DNA from: Nioella sp. MMSF_3534 | GTDB taxonomy: Bacteria; Pseudomonadota; Alphaproteobacteria; Rhodobacterales; Rhodobacteraceae | Direction of reading: 5' to 3' | NCBI RefSeq assembly: GCF_030732985.1 | Contig: NZ_JASHJX010000015.1 | Location: forward strand, 16,792 to 80,791 | Length of the DNA: 64,000 bases | In this document: one piece after another, positions 50,380-58,717 of the stretch | How the letters are laid out: each line of letters starts with the position of its first letter | Position numbering within the stretch: position 1 is the stretch's first letter | The notes under the pieces: generated by a model | Databases searched by the model: none | Told to the model about the DNA's origin: nothing | Seen by the model: the letters and a program-made list of their open reading frames with translations, nothing else | Position numbers and translations under genes: made by a program

Positions 50380-51039
50380 ATGATCGAGTTTCGAAACCTG
50401 CGAAAAGAGTTCGTCCTGAACGGGCGGCGCAGGGTTGTGATCGACAACCTGAACATTGCCCTGCCAACCAACAGTTCGGTGGCTCTTCTGGGGCGCAACG
50501 GGGCTGGGAAGTCGACACTTCTGCAGCTGATCTCGGGCGCTATGGATCCAACGTCAGGCGAAATCAGGTCCAGCGGCTCGATCTCGTGGCCGGTCGGCTT
50601 TGCGGGATCGTTCCACCCGGATCTGACGGGCTTCCAGAACACCAAGTTCATTGCCCGTGTCTACGGGGTCGACACCGAAGAGCTCGCTGCTTTTGTCGAA
50701 GAATTCGCCGAACTTGGGCAGCACTACTACCTGCCGTTCAGATCCTATTCTTCGGGCATGCGATCTCGCCTGTCTTTCGGGGTGTCCATGGGAATTCCGT
50801 TCGACACCTATCTGGTGGACGAAGTGACCTCGGTGGGTGACATGGCTTTCCGTGAGAAAAGCCAAAGACTGTTCCTGGAGCGCATGGAAACAGCCGGCGC
50901 GTTCATGGTGAGCCACAATACAGAGCAGCTGCGCGACATGTGCAACGTCGGTGTGGTTCTGGAAGGGGGGCGCGCCATCTATTACGAAGACCTTGATGAA
51001 GCCATCGAACATCACAACCGCAACATGATGGGCTCGTGA
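50380..51039 (+). CDS. kpsT: capsule ABC transporter ATP-binding protein, KpsT type
   Basis: A 219-residue ATPase with Walker A LLGRNGAGKSTLL, the signature YSSGMRSRLSFG and Walker B DTYLVDEVTSVGD. The VGFAGSFHPDLTG segment is typical of KpsT. It lacks the extra C-terminal carbohydrate-binding domain of Wzt, as expected for capsule export. It overlaps the next gene by four bases. Confidence 0.95.
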   Translation: MIEFRNLRKEFVLNGRRRVVIDNLNIALPTNSSVALLGRNGAGKSTLLQLISGAMDPTSGEIRSSGSISWPVGFAGSFHPDLTGFQNTKFIARVYGVDTEELAAFVEEFAELGQHYYLPFRSYSSGMRSRLSFGVSMGIPFDTYLVDEVTSVGDMAFREKSQRLFLERMETAGAFMVSHNTEQLRDMCNVGVVLEGGRAIYYEDLDEAIEHHNRNMMGS

Positions 51040-51758
51040 AGGAAGGGAAGAATCCGCTGCATTTCTCCTCTACCAGAATTCGCTGGCGCCAATCCGCGTT
51101 GGTGTGCCCGGCAAGCATAAGGGAAAAGGCCCGGATCCTCGCCTTTCACGGCGGGGGTGGGGTGGATGGACGACCGGAGATGCTGGTCCCCTTCTGCACG
51201 GAGCTTGCAAGGGAGCACCCGGAACTCACCATCATCGCTGCCGAATACCGCACTCTGAACCGGAACAGGGCAACGCTGAAACAGATGCTGGCGGATGCCA
51301 GCCATGCGCTGAACTGGAGCCGCCGCAAAGCGCCGCCCGAGTCGAGTCTGTTCGTCATGGGCGCGTCGTTTGGTGGCCTTCTGGCGCTGGATGCGGTGTT
51401 TGCTGCGCCCGACCGGGTAAGCGGCCTTATTCTGCTCAATCCGGTGACGGATACTGCGAAGGGCGGCTTCTGCAATCGCGTTGTCCCGCCCGAAGGCCTT
51501 CCGGACATATCTCCGATGCAGCGATGGAAAGGCTGGCACCGGATGAACAGCCTGCGCTGCCTGACGGTTCACGGCAGTGACGACAATGTTGTTCCGATCG
51601 CCACCTCAAAGGCTTTCTGCGCCTTGTGGCCGCCGGATCGTTGCAGCTTCGTGGGATATCCGAATGTTGGGCATGGGTTCTTCAACCTGCCCGCACACAG
51701 CCCGTCTGTTTCCGAACTGATCCACGAGTTCATGGCATCGGACGGTCAGTCTGGCTAG
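51036..51758 (+). CDS. alpha/beta hydrolase
   Basis: A 240-residue hydrolase with an oxyanion-type FHGGGGVDG near residue 38, the nucleophile elbow GASFGGLLAL near residue 109 and the late acid and His in HGSDDNVVP and GHGFF. No signal peptide is visible. The GTG start overlaps the kpsT stop (GTGA), so it is coupled to the export genes. Its substrate is unknown; an acyl group or glycan ester is plausible from context only. Confidence 0.8.
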   Translation: MKEGKNPLHFSSTRIRWRQSALVCPASIREKARILAFHGGGGVDGRPEMLVPFCTELAREHPELTIIAAEYRTLNRNRATLKQMLADASHALNWSRRKAPPESSLFVMGASFGGLLALDAVFAAPDRVSGLILLNPVTDTAKGGFCNRVVPPEGLPDISPMQRWKGWHRMNSLRCLTVHGSDDNVVPIATSKAFCALWPPDRCSFVGYPNVGHGFFNLPAHSPSVSELIHEFMASDGQSG

Positions 51759-51845
51759 GTCGCCCCCCGGCAGGCCGTCCGATGGTCCGGCCGCGCAGCA
51801 CGCGCGTCATTGCCCTGATCGCGATACGCCATCAAACGCGCTTAC

Positions 51846-51879
51846 AAAGAAAAGGGCGGCCCAAAGGAGCCGCCCGAAT
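51846..51879 (-). terminator. terminator of the yjbH operon
   Basis: On the minus strand GGGCGGC and GCCGCCC flank an eight-base loop and are followed by TTTTCTTT. It lies 26 bases after the small secreted protein's stop. The same hairpin also ends the converging kps unit (GAATTCTTTT on the plus side), so it may act in both directions. Confidence 0.85.
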
Positions 51880-51900
51880 TCTTTTCGTCTGGCGAACGGA

Positions 51901-52227
51901 TTAGCTGCCAGAGGTCGTGGTCGAAGAGGAACCATCGCCGATCAGGACCGCGGTCAGGATCAGGCCGCCACCGGCAGCAAGAAGGCCACCGCTGCCTGCG
52001 ACGGTGCCAAGACCGGTTGCAGTTGCAGTCGCAGCAGCACTACCACCGGGCAGCCAGCCCAATGCGCGCGCTTCGTCTTCCTGAGCTGCGGTCAGTTCGC
52101 ACTCAGCTTCTACCAGATCGACATTGCCGCCGAGCTGTTCACACTGGTCCACGGTAAGAGCGCTTGCGGCGGTCACGCAGAATGCGGAAACGGCCGTAGC
52201 TGCAAAAATGGTTTTCGAGATTTTCAT
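51901..52227 (-). CDS. small Gly/Ala/Ser/Thr-rich secreted protein (YjbE/GfcA-like)
   Basis: A 108-residue protein with a signal peptide (MKISKTIFAATAVSAFCVTA, cleavage after ASA), two Cys in DQCEQLGG and AECELTAA, and a Gly/Ala-rich tail that becomes a hydrophobic stretch and ends in Ser/Thr/Gly. It lies downstream of YjbF- and YjbH-like genes, as YjbE does in enteric yjbEFGH, but sequence similarity to YjbE is compositional only. GGAG lies nine bases before the start. Confidence 0.6.
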   Translation of the reverse strand: MKISKTIFAATAVSAFCVTAASALTVDQCEQLGGNVDLVEAECELTAAQEDEARALGWLPGGSAAATATATGLGTVAGSGGLLAAGGGLILTAVLIGDGSSSTTTSGS

Positions 52228-52325
52228 CGGGTCAGTCTCCAATACACTACTTATCTTCAGCTAACACGATGGCTGTCGTGATTCAATCCGCGCAAGCGCG
52301 TCTCGGCTGATTTTTGCGATAGATG

Positions 52326-52994
52326 CTAGTTTATCACGCGTTCCAGATTGGCATAGCCCAATTCCGGACCAGCCCATTGACGCGATTGCCACAAATCACC
52401 GTCGCTTCCTTGCCAATAGGTGTTCACGAAAACCGGTGTGTCACGCCCATCCGCATGACATGTCTCGCTGAACCGGCGGGTGGCGTAGCTGCGACCAAGG
52501 ATGTCGACCGTTTCGCTGCCTTCGGGAGTGAGCGAGCAATACAGACGAATCGCGTGAAGCTGCCCCTCGCCGTCAAGCGCCCGGAACAGGCGGGAATACT
52601 CTGCCGGCTGCCCCTGTGACAGGGCGCGATGCAGCGCTTCGGTCTCCAGGCTGTGCAGATCGGTGCCGAATCCCCGCGTATTCCGCAATAGGCCAGCGGC
52701 GGTGCTGACAGTGTTGCCATCGAGGCTGCGCCAGATGGTAACATCGCGGTTCGTGCCGTATTCCAGCAAACCCACGGAAATACCCGCATCCGGCATACGG
52801 ACAACAAGCACAGGGGCCGTGATGCCCGCCTCGGCCAACGAGGCGCGTGTTGCCGTAAACTGCGAGGGCGCATCGCCCCGGTTGAACAAGCCGCCGCGAA
52901 TCTGCTCGAACGCGGCCGCATACGGGCTGTTCGCCGCGTCCTGCCCGCATCCCGCAAGTGCCAAGAGCGCCATGAGTGCCAGAACTCGCTTCAT
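52326..52994 (-). CDS. YjbF/GfcB family lipoprotein
   Basis: A 222-residue lipoprotein. The lipobox LALAGC follows MKRVLALMALL. DVTIWRSLDGNTVSTAAGLLRNTRGFGTDL and YCSLTPEGSE-type segments (around residues 75-150) match YjbF/GfcB proteins that act with YjbH in exopolysaccharide secretion. The ATG overlaps the yjbH stop by four bases. Exact role unknown. Confidence 0.85.
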   Translation of the reverse strand: MKRVLALMALLALAGCGQDAANSPYAAAFEQIRGGLFNRGDAPSQFTATRASLAEAGITAPVLVVRMPDAGISVGLLEYGTNRDVTIWRSLDGNTVSTAAGLLRNTRGFGTDLHSLETEALHRALSQGQPAEYSRLFRALDGEGQLHAIRLYCSLTPEGSETVDILGRSYATRRFSETCHADGRDTPVFVNTYWQGSDGDLWQSRQWAGPELGYANLERVIN

Positions 52995-55153
52995 CGCCAC
53001 ACCTGCGCCCATTGATCGTCGATATTACCCAGGTGCCCATCCCGGACCCGTTCATAAAGACGGTCTGGCACGCCAAGCCGCGCCCCGCCATCCCTGGTGA
53101 TCGGCCGGATCGTGGTGCCGACGGACTGGCGGCTCGGCTGCCCGGTGAACCAGGTCACAGGTATCGAGAAGCGGATGCCCTTGTCGAAGCTGCCTTCGCC
53201 GAAATCCTCGGTCGACACATCGGTCAGGGTCATGAAGGCACCAACGCGCCAGCCATTGCGGAACTCCCGGTCGATGGACAATGTGGCACCCCAGTCCCCG
53301 GCAAGATAGCGCCCGGCATCTATCTGGACATGATAGCCATTGGCCATGTCGTAATAGGCCGACACATGCCCGGTCACGACGCCGTAATCCCTGAAACCCA
53401 GCCCCATATCGTAGTCACGCTGTCGGGCATAGTTGATCTCGGCCCCAAGCGCGAGGCGACTGTTGACCGGGCGCCACAGCAGTTCGGCCGACAGGCCGCC
53501 ATACATCCGCTCCAGATACCCCACGGTCACACGGCCATAGAGATCATTGCCGAGGCTGCGGGCATGAGAAAAGGTCAGCCTTTCCACCGCAATGCCGGTC
53601 TGCCGGTCGTAAAGCGGGCTGCTGGTCCGGACCGGCGGCAGATTAGACGGCGAGGTGCGCGCCTGATCGAGATTACCAGCCAGTCTCTGGGTCAGTGCGC
53701 CGTCAATTCTCCATCCGGGATGGAACTCGTAGGACGCAGACAGACGCACACCCAGGTTGATGAGAATGGGGTTGTCAGGGTCAAAGTAGCTGGTCCGCGT
53801 ATAGGGCCTCAGAGACCAGTCAAAGCGGGGGAACACGCCGTCCACGAGGTCTTCCGCCTCGGTCGGCTGCGCAGCCCGCAGGCCTGCAACCGCCTGCAGC
53901 GCCTCGGTTGCATTCGGCTCCTGCTCCAGCGCCTCCATATCCGACCGGCGCAATGTCAGGGTGGAGACGGCGAGCCCTTCGTCCAGCAGGGTGATATGGA
54001 AGGTTTCGACCGAAGGTGGCAGGATTTCCGCCATCACCCGCGCGGACCGGCCAAGCGCCTGCGCAACGGCGGTGTAACGGGTGTTTTCGATCCGGATCTC
54101 TGCCTCATAGGCCCCCAGATCATATGCGATAAGGTCCTGCCCCTCGGCTTCGAGCGCTTCCCGCAACCGTTCCCCGAGCGCAGGGCGCGCACGCGGGTTC
54201 TCTACCCAGTCCACGGTCCAAAGGTCAGGGTTTTCAGCCGGATCGGGACGGATGGCCAACGGGCCGGGAACCGGGCGATTGCTGACTGGCGTAACGGGAC
54301 GGCTTGGATTGAAGCTGAAAGCGAGGTTCACACCGACTTCGGACCCATAGAGATAGTAGGCCCCCAGTCGAAGCGAGCGGTTCACCTGGTACTCAACACC
54401 AAAGTTCCACGGTGACCGGCGTTCGAACACGCCCTGTGCGGTTTCGGTCCGGTAGGCGTCCGAGGAATACTCGACGATCACCCCAAGCCGGTCCGTCGGT
54501 TGCCATTCGATGCCGCCAAAGAAAGCCGCCTGGCCCCGAAACCACTGATCATAAGAGATTTCGCCGCCGGTATCGCCGGGCACAAAGCTCGGCCGCACAT
54601 TGCTGAACGGTGCGCCGAAGGAATTGTAGCTGCCCAAACGCCCCCAACCAACACCGCCGGTCACCGTAAGCGTATCCCCGAATGACCGGCTGGCGACAAT
54701 GTATTCGCCCGCGTAGATCCCGGTGCCCACGAAATCCTGCAACCCGATGGCGACCGAGGGCCACCAGCCGCCCTCCTGCTGCTGCAAAAGCTGGTAGCGC
54801 AGGTCGAAACTGCGGTCGAAATAGGTTTCGAACCCGGCAAGGTTCAGCCCCTCAGTCGCAGAGTAGCGGAACGATCCTGACAATCTGGGCGATATCTGAA
54901 AGCTCAGCGTATTGCGGGTGATGCCGCCGAAATGCGAGATCGTGGTCGAGAACTCGCCGTCCGGCATGACCTCGGCCGATGGCATGTCGATCAGGCCAGC
55001 GGTGCCATAGAAGTTGAGCGTGGGACGCGGGCCTGACACAGGGGTGCCGATGATATCGGCCTGCGCAACAGGGCCGAAGAGACCGCCAAGGATCACCGTG
55101 ACGGCTGCAATGGCAGGTTTTGCAATACCCCCGAAATCTAGAAATCCGCGCAC
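52991..55153 (-). CDS. yjbH: YjbH/GfcD family outer-membrane exopolysaccharide protein
   Basis: A 720-residue protein with a signal peptide ending near VAQADI. The N-terminal beta-rich domain has LNFYGTAGLIDMPSAEVMPDG, FDRSFDLRYQLLQ and VAIGLQDFVGTGIYAGEYI, diagnostic of YjbH. The rest alternates strand-rich segments, consistent with large outer-membrane beta barrels. It heads a minus-strand operon with YjbF-like and small secreted proteins. The capD-like gene lies upstream on the same strand, 124 bases away. Confidence 0.93.
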   Translation of the reverse strand: MRGFLDFGGIAKPAIAAVTVILGGLFGPVAQADIIGTPVSGPRPTLNFYGTAGLIDMPSAEVMPDGEFSTTISHFGGITRNTLSFQISPRLSGSFRYSATEGLNLAGFETYFDRSFDLRYQLLQQQEGGWWPSVAIGLQDFVGTGIYAGEYIVASRSFGDTLTVTGGVGWGRLGSYNSFGAPFSNVRPSFVPGDTGGEISYDQWFRGQAAFFGGIEWQPTDRLGVIVEYSSDAYRTETAQGVFERRSPWNFGVEYQVNRSLRLGAYYLYGSEVGVNLAFSFNPSRPVTPVSNRPVPGPLAIRPDPAENPDLWTVDWVENPRARPALGERLREALEAEGQDLIAYDLGAYEAEIRIENTRYTAVAQALGRSARVMAEILPPSVETFHITLLDEGLAVSTLTLRRSDMEALEQEPNATEALQAVAGLRAAQPTEAEDLVDGVFPRFDWSLRPYTRTSYFDPDNPILINLGVRLSASYEFHPGWRIDGALTQRLAGNLDQARTSPSNLPPVRTSSPLYDRQTGIAVERLTFSHARSLGNDLYGRVTVGYLERMYGGLSAELLWRPVNSRLALGAEINYARQRDYDMGLGFRDYGVVTGHVSAYYDMANGYHVQIDAGRYLAGDWGATLSIDREFRNGWRVGAFMTLTDVSTEDFGEGSFDKGIRFSIPVTWFTGQPSRQSVGTTIRPITRDGGARLGVPDRLYERVRDGHLGNIDDQWAQVWR

Positions 55154-55220
55154 ACCCGTTCTCCTGCTTTGAGGTTCTTAGACCACGCGCGCCGGGGCAT
55201 GATCAAGCTTGCGCCTCTGC

Positions 55221-55246
55221 CGCTTCGGACGCTTTTGCCCGAAGCG
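55221..55246 (-). other. eight-base-stem hairpin between capD-like gene and yjbH
   Basis: CGCTTCGG and CCGAAGCG flank a ten-base loop. There is no T tract, so it may be a weak or Rho-aided terminator of the capD-like gene or simply a fold in the yjbH leader. Confidence 0.3.
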
Positions 55247-55277
55247 CGTCTTTCAGGTGACAGACCTTGATCAAGGC

Positions 55278-57158
55278 TTAATTGCCACCCTGAAGGGTTG
55301 CGGCATTCTGTGCGTCGCGGCCCTCGATCCAACGATCGAGCACCGCAAATGCAGCTGCCTTATCGCCGCCGGAAATCGCTTCTCGCAAGCTGCGCAAGGC
55401 CGATGCCACCTCGATCTCGGACAAGGCCTGTTCACGGGCAGCAAAGATCTTGGGATGAGCCGTGGTCAGCCGATCCTTGCTAAGCGTCAACTCCTCGCGG
55501 AGCTTCTCACCCTGACGCAGCCCGATGAAGGAAATCTCGATATCCCCGTCTGGGTTGTTTTCGTCCCGCACGGTGTATCCGGAACTCTCGATGACCTGTC
55601 GGGCAAGCCGTTCAATGGACACCTCTTCGCCCATGTCCAGAACGAATACCTCGCCGCCAGAGGCCATGGCCCCGGCGCGCAGGACCAGATGCACGGCTTC
55701 GCGGACCGTCATGAAATAACGGCGAACGTCCTTGTGGGTCACGGTGACCGGCCCGCCGCGGCTGATCTGTTCCTGAAAGATCGGCACGACGGAGCCAGAG
55801 GATCCGAGCACATTACCGAACCGGACGATCGAGAAAATCGTCCCAGTGGTGCGAATGGCCAGATCCTGCACCACCAGTTCCGCCAGCCGTTTCGAAGCGC
55901 CCATGACGGAGGACGGGCGCACGGCCTTGTCCGACGACACGAGCACGAAACGTTCCACGCCGGCGGATTCGGCCTCTCTTGCGAGGGTTTGGGTCCCAAG
56001 AACGTTGTTGGACAACCCCGACAGGGGATTGGCCTCGACCAGGGAAACATGTTTGTAGGCGGCTGCGTGCACGACGATCTGCACATGGTATTCGTCCAGA
56101 ACCAACCGAACCTGACGTGCGTCCGCTACCGAGCCCAGGACAGAAACCAGCTCCACACCCGATTCCTCGGCCATCGGACGCAGTTCCATGTCGATATTGA
56201 ACAGGGCATATTCGCTCAACTCATACAGGATGAGCTTCTTGGGACGGCAGGCCAGAACCTGACGTGACAGTTCTGCCCCGATAGAACCGCCTGCGCCGGA
56301 GATCAGGACCGTGCGGCCGGAGTAGCTGTTTCCCTCATCCCCGAGCGAGGTGACAACGGGTGCCCGGCCGAGGAACTGGGCGGGCTTTACCGGGGTCAGC
56401 TTCTCGACCAGCGGCTCTTCCCCGATCAGCTGCGCGAAGGAGGGGAGTGTCTGCACCTCCAGCCCCATTTTTTGCAGGCGGCGCGCAATCTGTGCCTGCT
56501 TGGGTTGGCTGAGAGACGGGATCGCCAGAAGGACGCGGCGAATGCTCTTTTCCTGAACGATCCGCGCGATACTGGCGGGCGTGTAGACCGGCAGGCCGGC
56601 AATCAGAACGCCCTGCAAGGCGGTATTGTCATCCACGAAGGCAACCGGGTCGATCCCCTCATGGGTTCTCAGGGCTGTGGCCAACTGGGTGCCCGTTGTG
56701 CCTGCCCCGTAGATCAACACCCTGCATCGCGGAATTTCACGCCGGTAGATCGCAACCACGATCTGGTACATGACAACACGACTGACCGCCGAGAACATGA
56801 AGAAGCAGATTGCGAAGACGATGCTGTTCCCGATCGGAACATTCAATTGGAAAAGCCACCCCAATCCCGCCAGACTTGCCCCGAGATACGCGGCGAAAAC
56901 GGCCGTCTTCGCCAGAGCCCGCCCTTCATAGGCATTGAGCTGGATCTGTGGAATGCCCAGGGCGATGGCCACGCCAGCCGCGACAGCCAGCAAATATGGC
57001 AGCACGGGAAGAAGCAGCGACAGGGTTTCCAGAGGCGTGCGCGGATCCGCCTGAACCGCAAAGGTGAAAACAAGCGCAAGCGGAACCAGGCCAAGGTCGA
57101 GGATCAGAAGGACGTTTCTTTTCTGATTTCGCGTCAGGGATTTGACCAGGCTCAGCAT
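55278..57158 (-). CDS. membrane-bound nucleotide-sugar 4,6-dehydratase (CapD/WbpM family)
   Basis: A 626-residue protein. The N-terminus has about four membrane helices (residues 15-130). A first Rossmann domain has LIYGAGTTGTQLA near 148. The second, catalytic dehydratase domain begins LISGAGGSIGAELSRQ near 285, then SSDKAVRPSSVMGASKR, where Met replaces the usual catalytic Tyr, as in WbpM/CapD. It dehydrates UDP-GlcNAc or a similar substrate in family members. It is transcribed toward yjbH and divergent from the UDP-glucuronate-epimerase-like gene. Confidence 0.94.
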   Translation of the reverse strand: MLSLVKSLTRNQKRNVLLILDLGLVPLALVFTFAVQADPRTPLETLSLLLPVLPYLLAVAAGVAIALGIPQIQLNAYEGRALAKTAVFAAYLGASLAGLGWLFQLNVPIGNSIVFAICFFMFSAVSRVVMYQIVVAIYRREIPRCRVLIYGAGTTGTQLATALRTHEGIDPVAFVDDNTALQGVLIAGLPVYTPASIARIVQEKSIRRVLLAIPSLSQPKQAQIARRLQKMGLEVQTLPSFAQLIGEEPLVEKLTPVKPAQFLGRAPVVTSLGDEGNSYSGRTVLISGAGGSIGAELSRQVLACRPKKLILYELSEYALFNIDMELRPMAEESGVELVSVLGSVADARQVRLVLDEYHVQIVVHAAAYKHVSLVEANPLSGLSNNVLGTQTLAREAESAGVERFVLVSSDKAVRPSSVMGASKRLAELVVQDLAIRTTGTIFSIVRFGNVLGSSGSVVPIFQEQISRGGPVTVTHKDVRRYFMTVREAVHLVLRAGAMASGGEVFVLDMGEEVSIERLARQVIESSGYTVRDENNPDGDIEISFIGLRQGEKLREELTLSKDRLTTAHPKIFAAREQALSEIEVASALRSLREAISGGDKAAAFAVLDRWIEGRDAQNAATLQGGN

Positions 57159-57383
57159 GCAGAACTACCTACGGACTTAATAAACCGCGAAACATTCGCA
57201 GGATTGCTTTCAGAATGCCTTTTTTTGGGCATTCGCCCATAAAAAGCCGTTTCAAGTGACAACAGAAACGCACAATGCCACTTTTTCAGCCTCTTTGACT
57301 TTAGCGATCCCTGTCATAAGGCACAAGAAGTCTCTCGCCGCCGCGCGGTATGCTGCCGAAGATACCATCATACCCGGGCGAAT

Positions 57384-57409
57384 ACGTGTCTGTTTGCTAT
57401 CTGACACGT
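57384..57409. promoter_or_regulatory. inverted repeat ACGTGTC-N12-GACACGT
   Basis: Perfect seven-base arms separated by 12 bases lie in the 355-base divergent region between the capD-like gene and the epimerase, about 105 bases before the epimerase start. The rest of this region (57159-57513) has only a small GGGC-ATTC-GCCC hairpin at about 57225 in A/T-rich DNA. An operator role is a guess. Confidence 0.35.
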
Positions 57410-57513
57410 CAACGCTGCGAAGCGGCATGTGAGCTATCAGTTTTCAAAGCTGCTGCAAGCCTGTACACAACTGCAAAAACCACGCTTTTCAGTAGATGAC
57501 GAAGGCCTTTCAC

Positions 57514-58539
57514 ATGCCCCAGCCACAGCGCACCGCACTTGTGACGGGGTCTGCCGGTTTCATCGGCTTTCACCTCTCGTCGACGCTTCTGAATGCCGGA
57601 TGGCGGGTGATCGGTGTGGATGCGATGACCGACTACTACGACGTCGCGCTCAAGGAAAAGCGGCAGGCGATGCTGCTCCGGTCGCGCCGCTTTCGGGCCA
57701 TCAATGACCGGATCGAACAGCCCGGCCTGCTGGAAACGCTGTTTTCCGACCATCGCCCCGATGCGGTCATCCACCTCGCGGCGCAGGCGGGGGTGCGCTA
57801 TTCCATCGAGGCACCGGAAAGCTATGTCGAGGCCAACCTGATCGGCACCTTCCGCCTGCTGGAAGCCGCGCGCGCCTATCCGCCCGCGCATCTGCTGCTG
57901 GCCTCCACCAGTTCGGTCTACGGGGCGAACCCGGACATGCCCTATGCGGAAACGGACAAGGCCGACACCCAGATGTCTTTCTATGCGGCCACCAAGAAGG
58001 CCAATGAGGTCATGGCGCATAGCTATGCACATCTCTACGGCCTGCCCACTACGATGTTCCGCTTCTTCACGGTCTACGGTCCGTGGGGACGGCCCGACAT
58101 GGCGCTGTTCAAATTCACACGCGCGATTCTGTCGGATGAGCCGATCGACGTCTACAATCACGGAAAGATGCAGCGGGATTTCACCTATGTGGATGATCTC
58201 GTTGCCGGAATCGAGAAACTGATCGACGTTGCCCCGGTTCGCCCGACTGATGGCACCGCACCACCGGAGGGCGATAGCCTGTCGCCCGTCGCCCCCTATC
58301 GGGTCGTCAATATCGGGAATTCAAACCCGGTCCCATTGATGGAGTTCATTGCGGCAATCGAAGCGGCAACCGGTCGCGCGGCCCGCAAGAACCTGATGGC
58401 CATGCAACCCGGCGATGTGCCCGCGACATGGGCGGAGACCACGCTTCTGAAACGCCTGACCGGCCACATCCCATCGACCTCGGTCGCGGATGGCGTGGCA
58501 AGGTTCGTCGAGTGGTACCGAGACTACTACGATCTGTGA
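57514..58539 (+). CDS. NAD-dependent epimerase, UDP-glucuronate 4-epimerase-like
   Basis: A 341-residue extended short-chain dehydrogenase. ALVTGSAGFIGFHLSSTLL binds NAD, HLAAQAGVRYSIEAPESY and STSSVYGANPDMPY resemble UDP-glucuronate 4-epimerases, SFYAATKKANEVMAHSY carries the catalytic Tyr and Lys, and RFFTVYGPWGRPDMALF follows. This set is typical of GlcA-to-GalA epimerases, so the polymer may contain galacturonate. The ATG at 57514 has GAAGG upstream; an earlier ATG adds six residues. Confidence 0.9.
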   Translation: MPQPQRTALVTGSAGFIGFHLSSTLLNAGWRVIGVDAMTDYYDVALKEKRQAMLLRSRRFRAINDRIEQPGLLETLFSDHRPDAVIHLAAQAGVRYSIEAPESYVEANLIGTFRLLEAARAYPPAHLLLASTSSVYGANPDMPYAETDKADTQMSFYAATKKANEVMAHSYAHLYGLPTTMFRFFTVYGPWGRPDMALFKFTRAILSDEPIDVYNHGKMQRDFTYVDDLVAGIEKLIDVAPVRPTDGTAPPEGDSLSPVAPYRVVNIGNSNPVPLMEFIAAIEAATGRAARKNLMAMQPGDVPATWAETTLLKRLTGHIPSTSVADGVARFVEWYRDYYDL

Positions 58540-58570
58540 CCGCGTGGGGCCTTCGGGCAGGATCGAAAGA

Positions 58571-58599
58571 AAAAGCCCGGCGAGAACCGCCGGGCTTTT
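58571..58599. terminator. bidirectional terminator
   Basis: AAAAGCCCGGC and GCCGGGCTTTT flank a seven-base loop between the epimerase (plus) and tRNA-Trp (minus). T tracts occur in both directions. Confidence 0.88.
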
Positions 58600-58603
58600 C
58601 GAG

Positions 58604-58679
58604 TGGCAGGGGCGGCAGGATTCGAACCCGCGGCCTGCGGATTTGGAATCCGCTGCTCTACCAACTGAGCTACACCCCT
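58604..58679 (-). tRNA. tRNA-Trp (anticodon CCA), CCA encoded
   Basis: A 76-base cloverleaf on the minus strand: AGGGGTG pairs with CGCCCCT, the D arm is GCTCAGTTGGTAGAGC, and the anticodon arm GCGGA-TTCCAAA-TCCGC gives CCA. The T arm has GGTTCGAATCC, discriminator G, and CCA at 58604-58606. In many relatives it sits beside tuf, secE and nusG; here tuf-like sequence is about 5.3 kb upstream. Confidence 0.96.
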
Positions 58680-58717
58680 GTACTGGAGCCACCGGTTAAG
58701 GCATCGCACAGGCGGAA

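Noticed and set aside
55255..55276. TTGATCAA as an FNR-type site
   Set aside because: The FNR consensus needs four bases between half sites; here the half sites abut.
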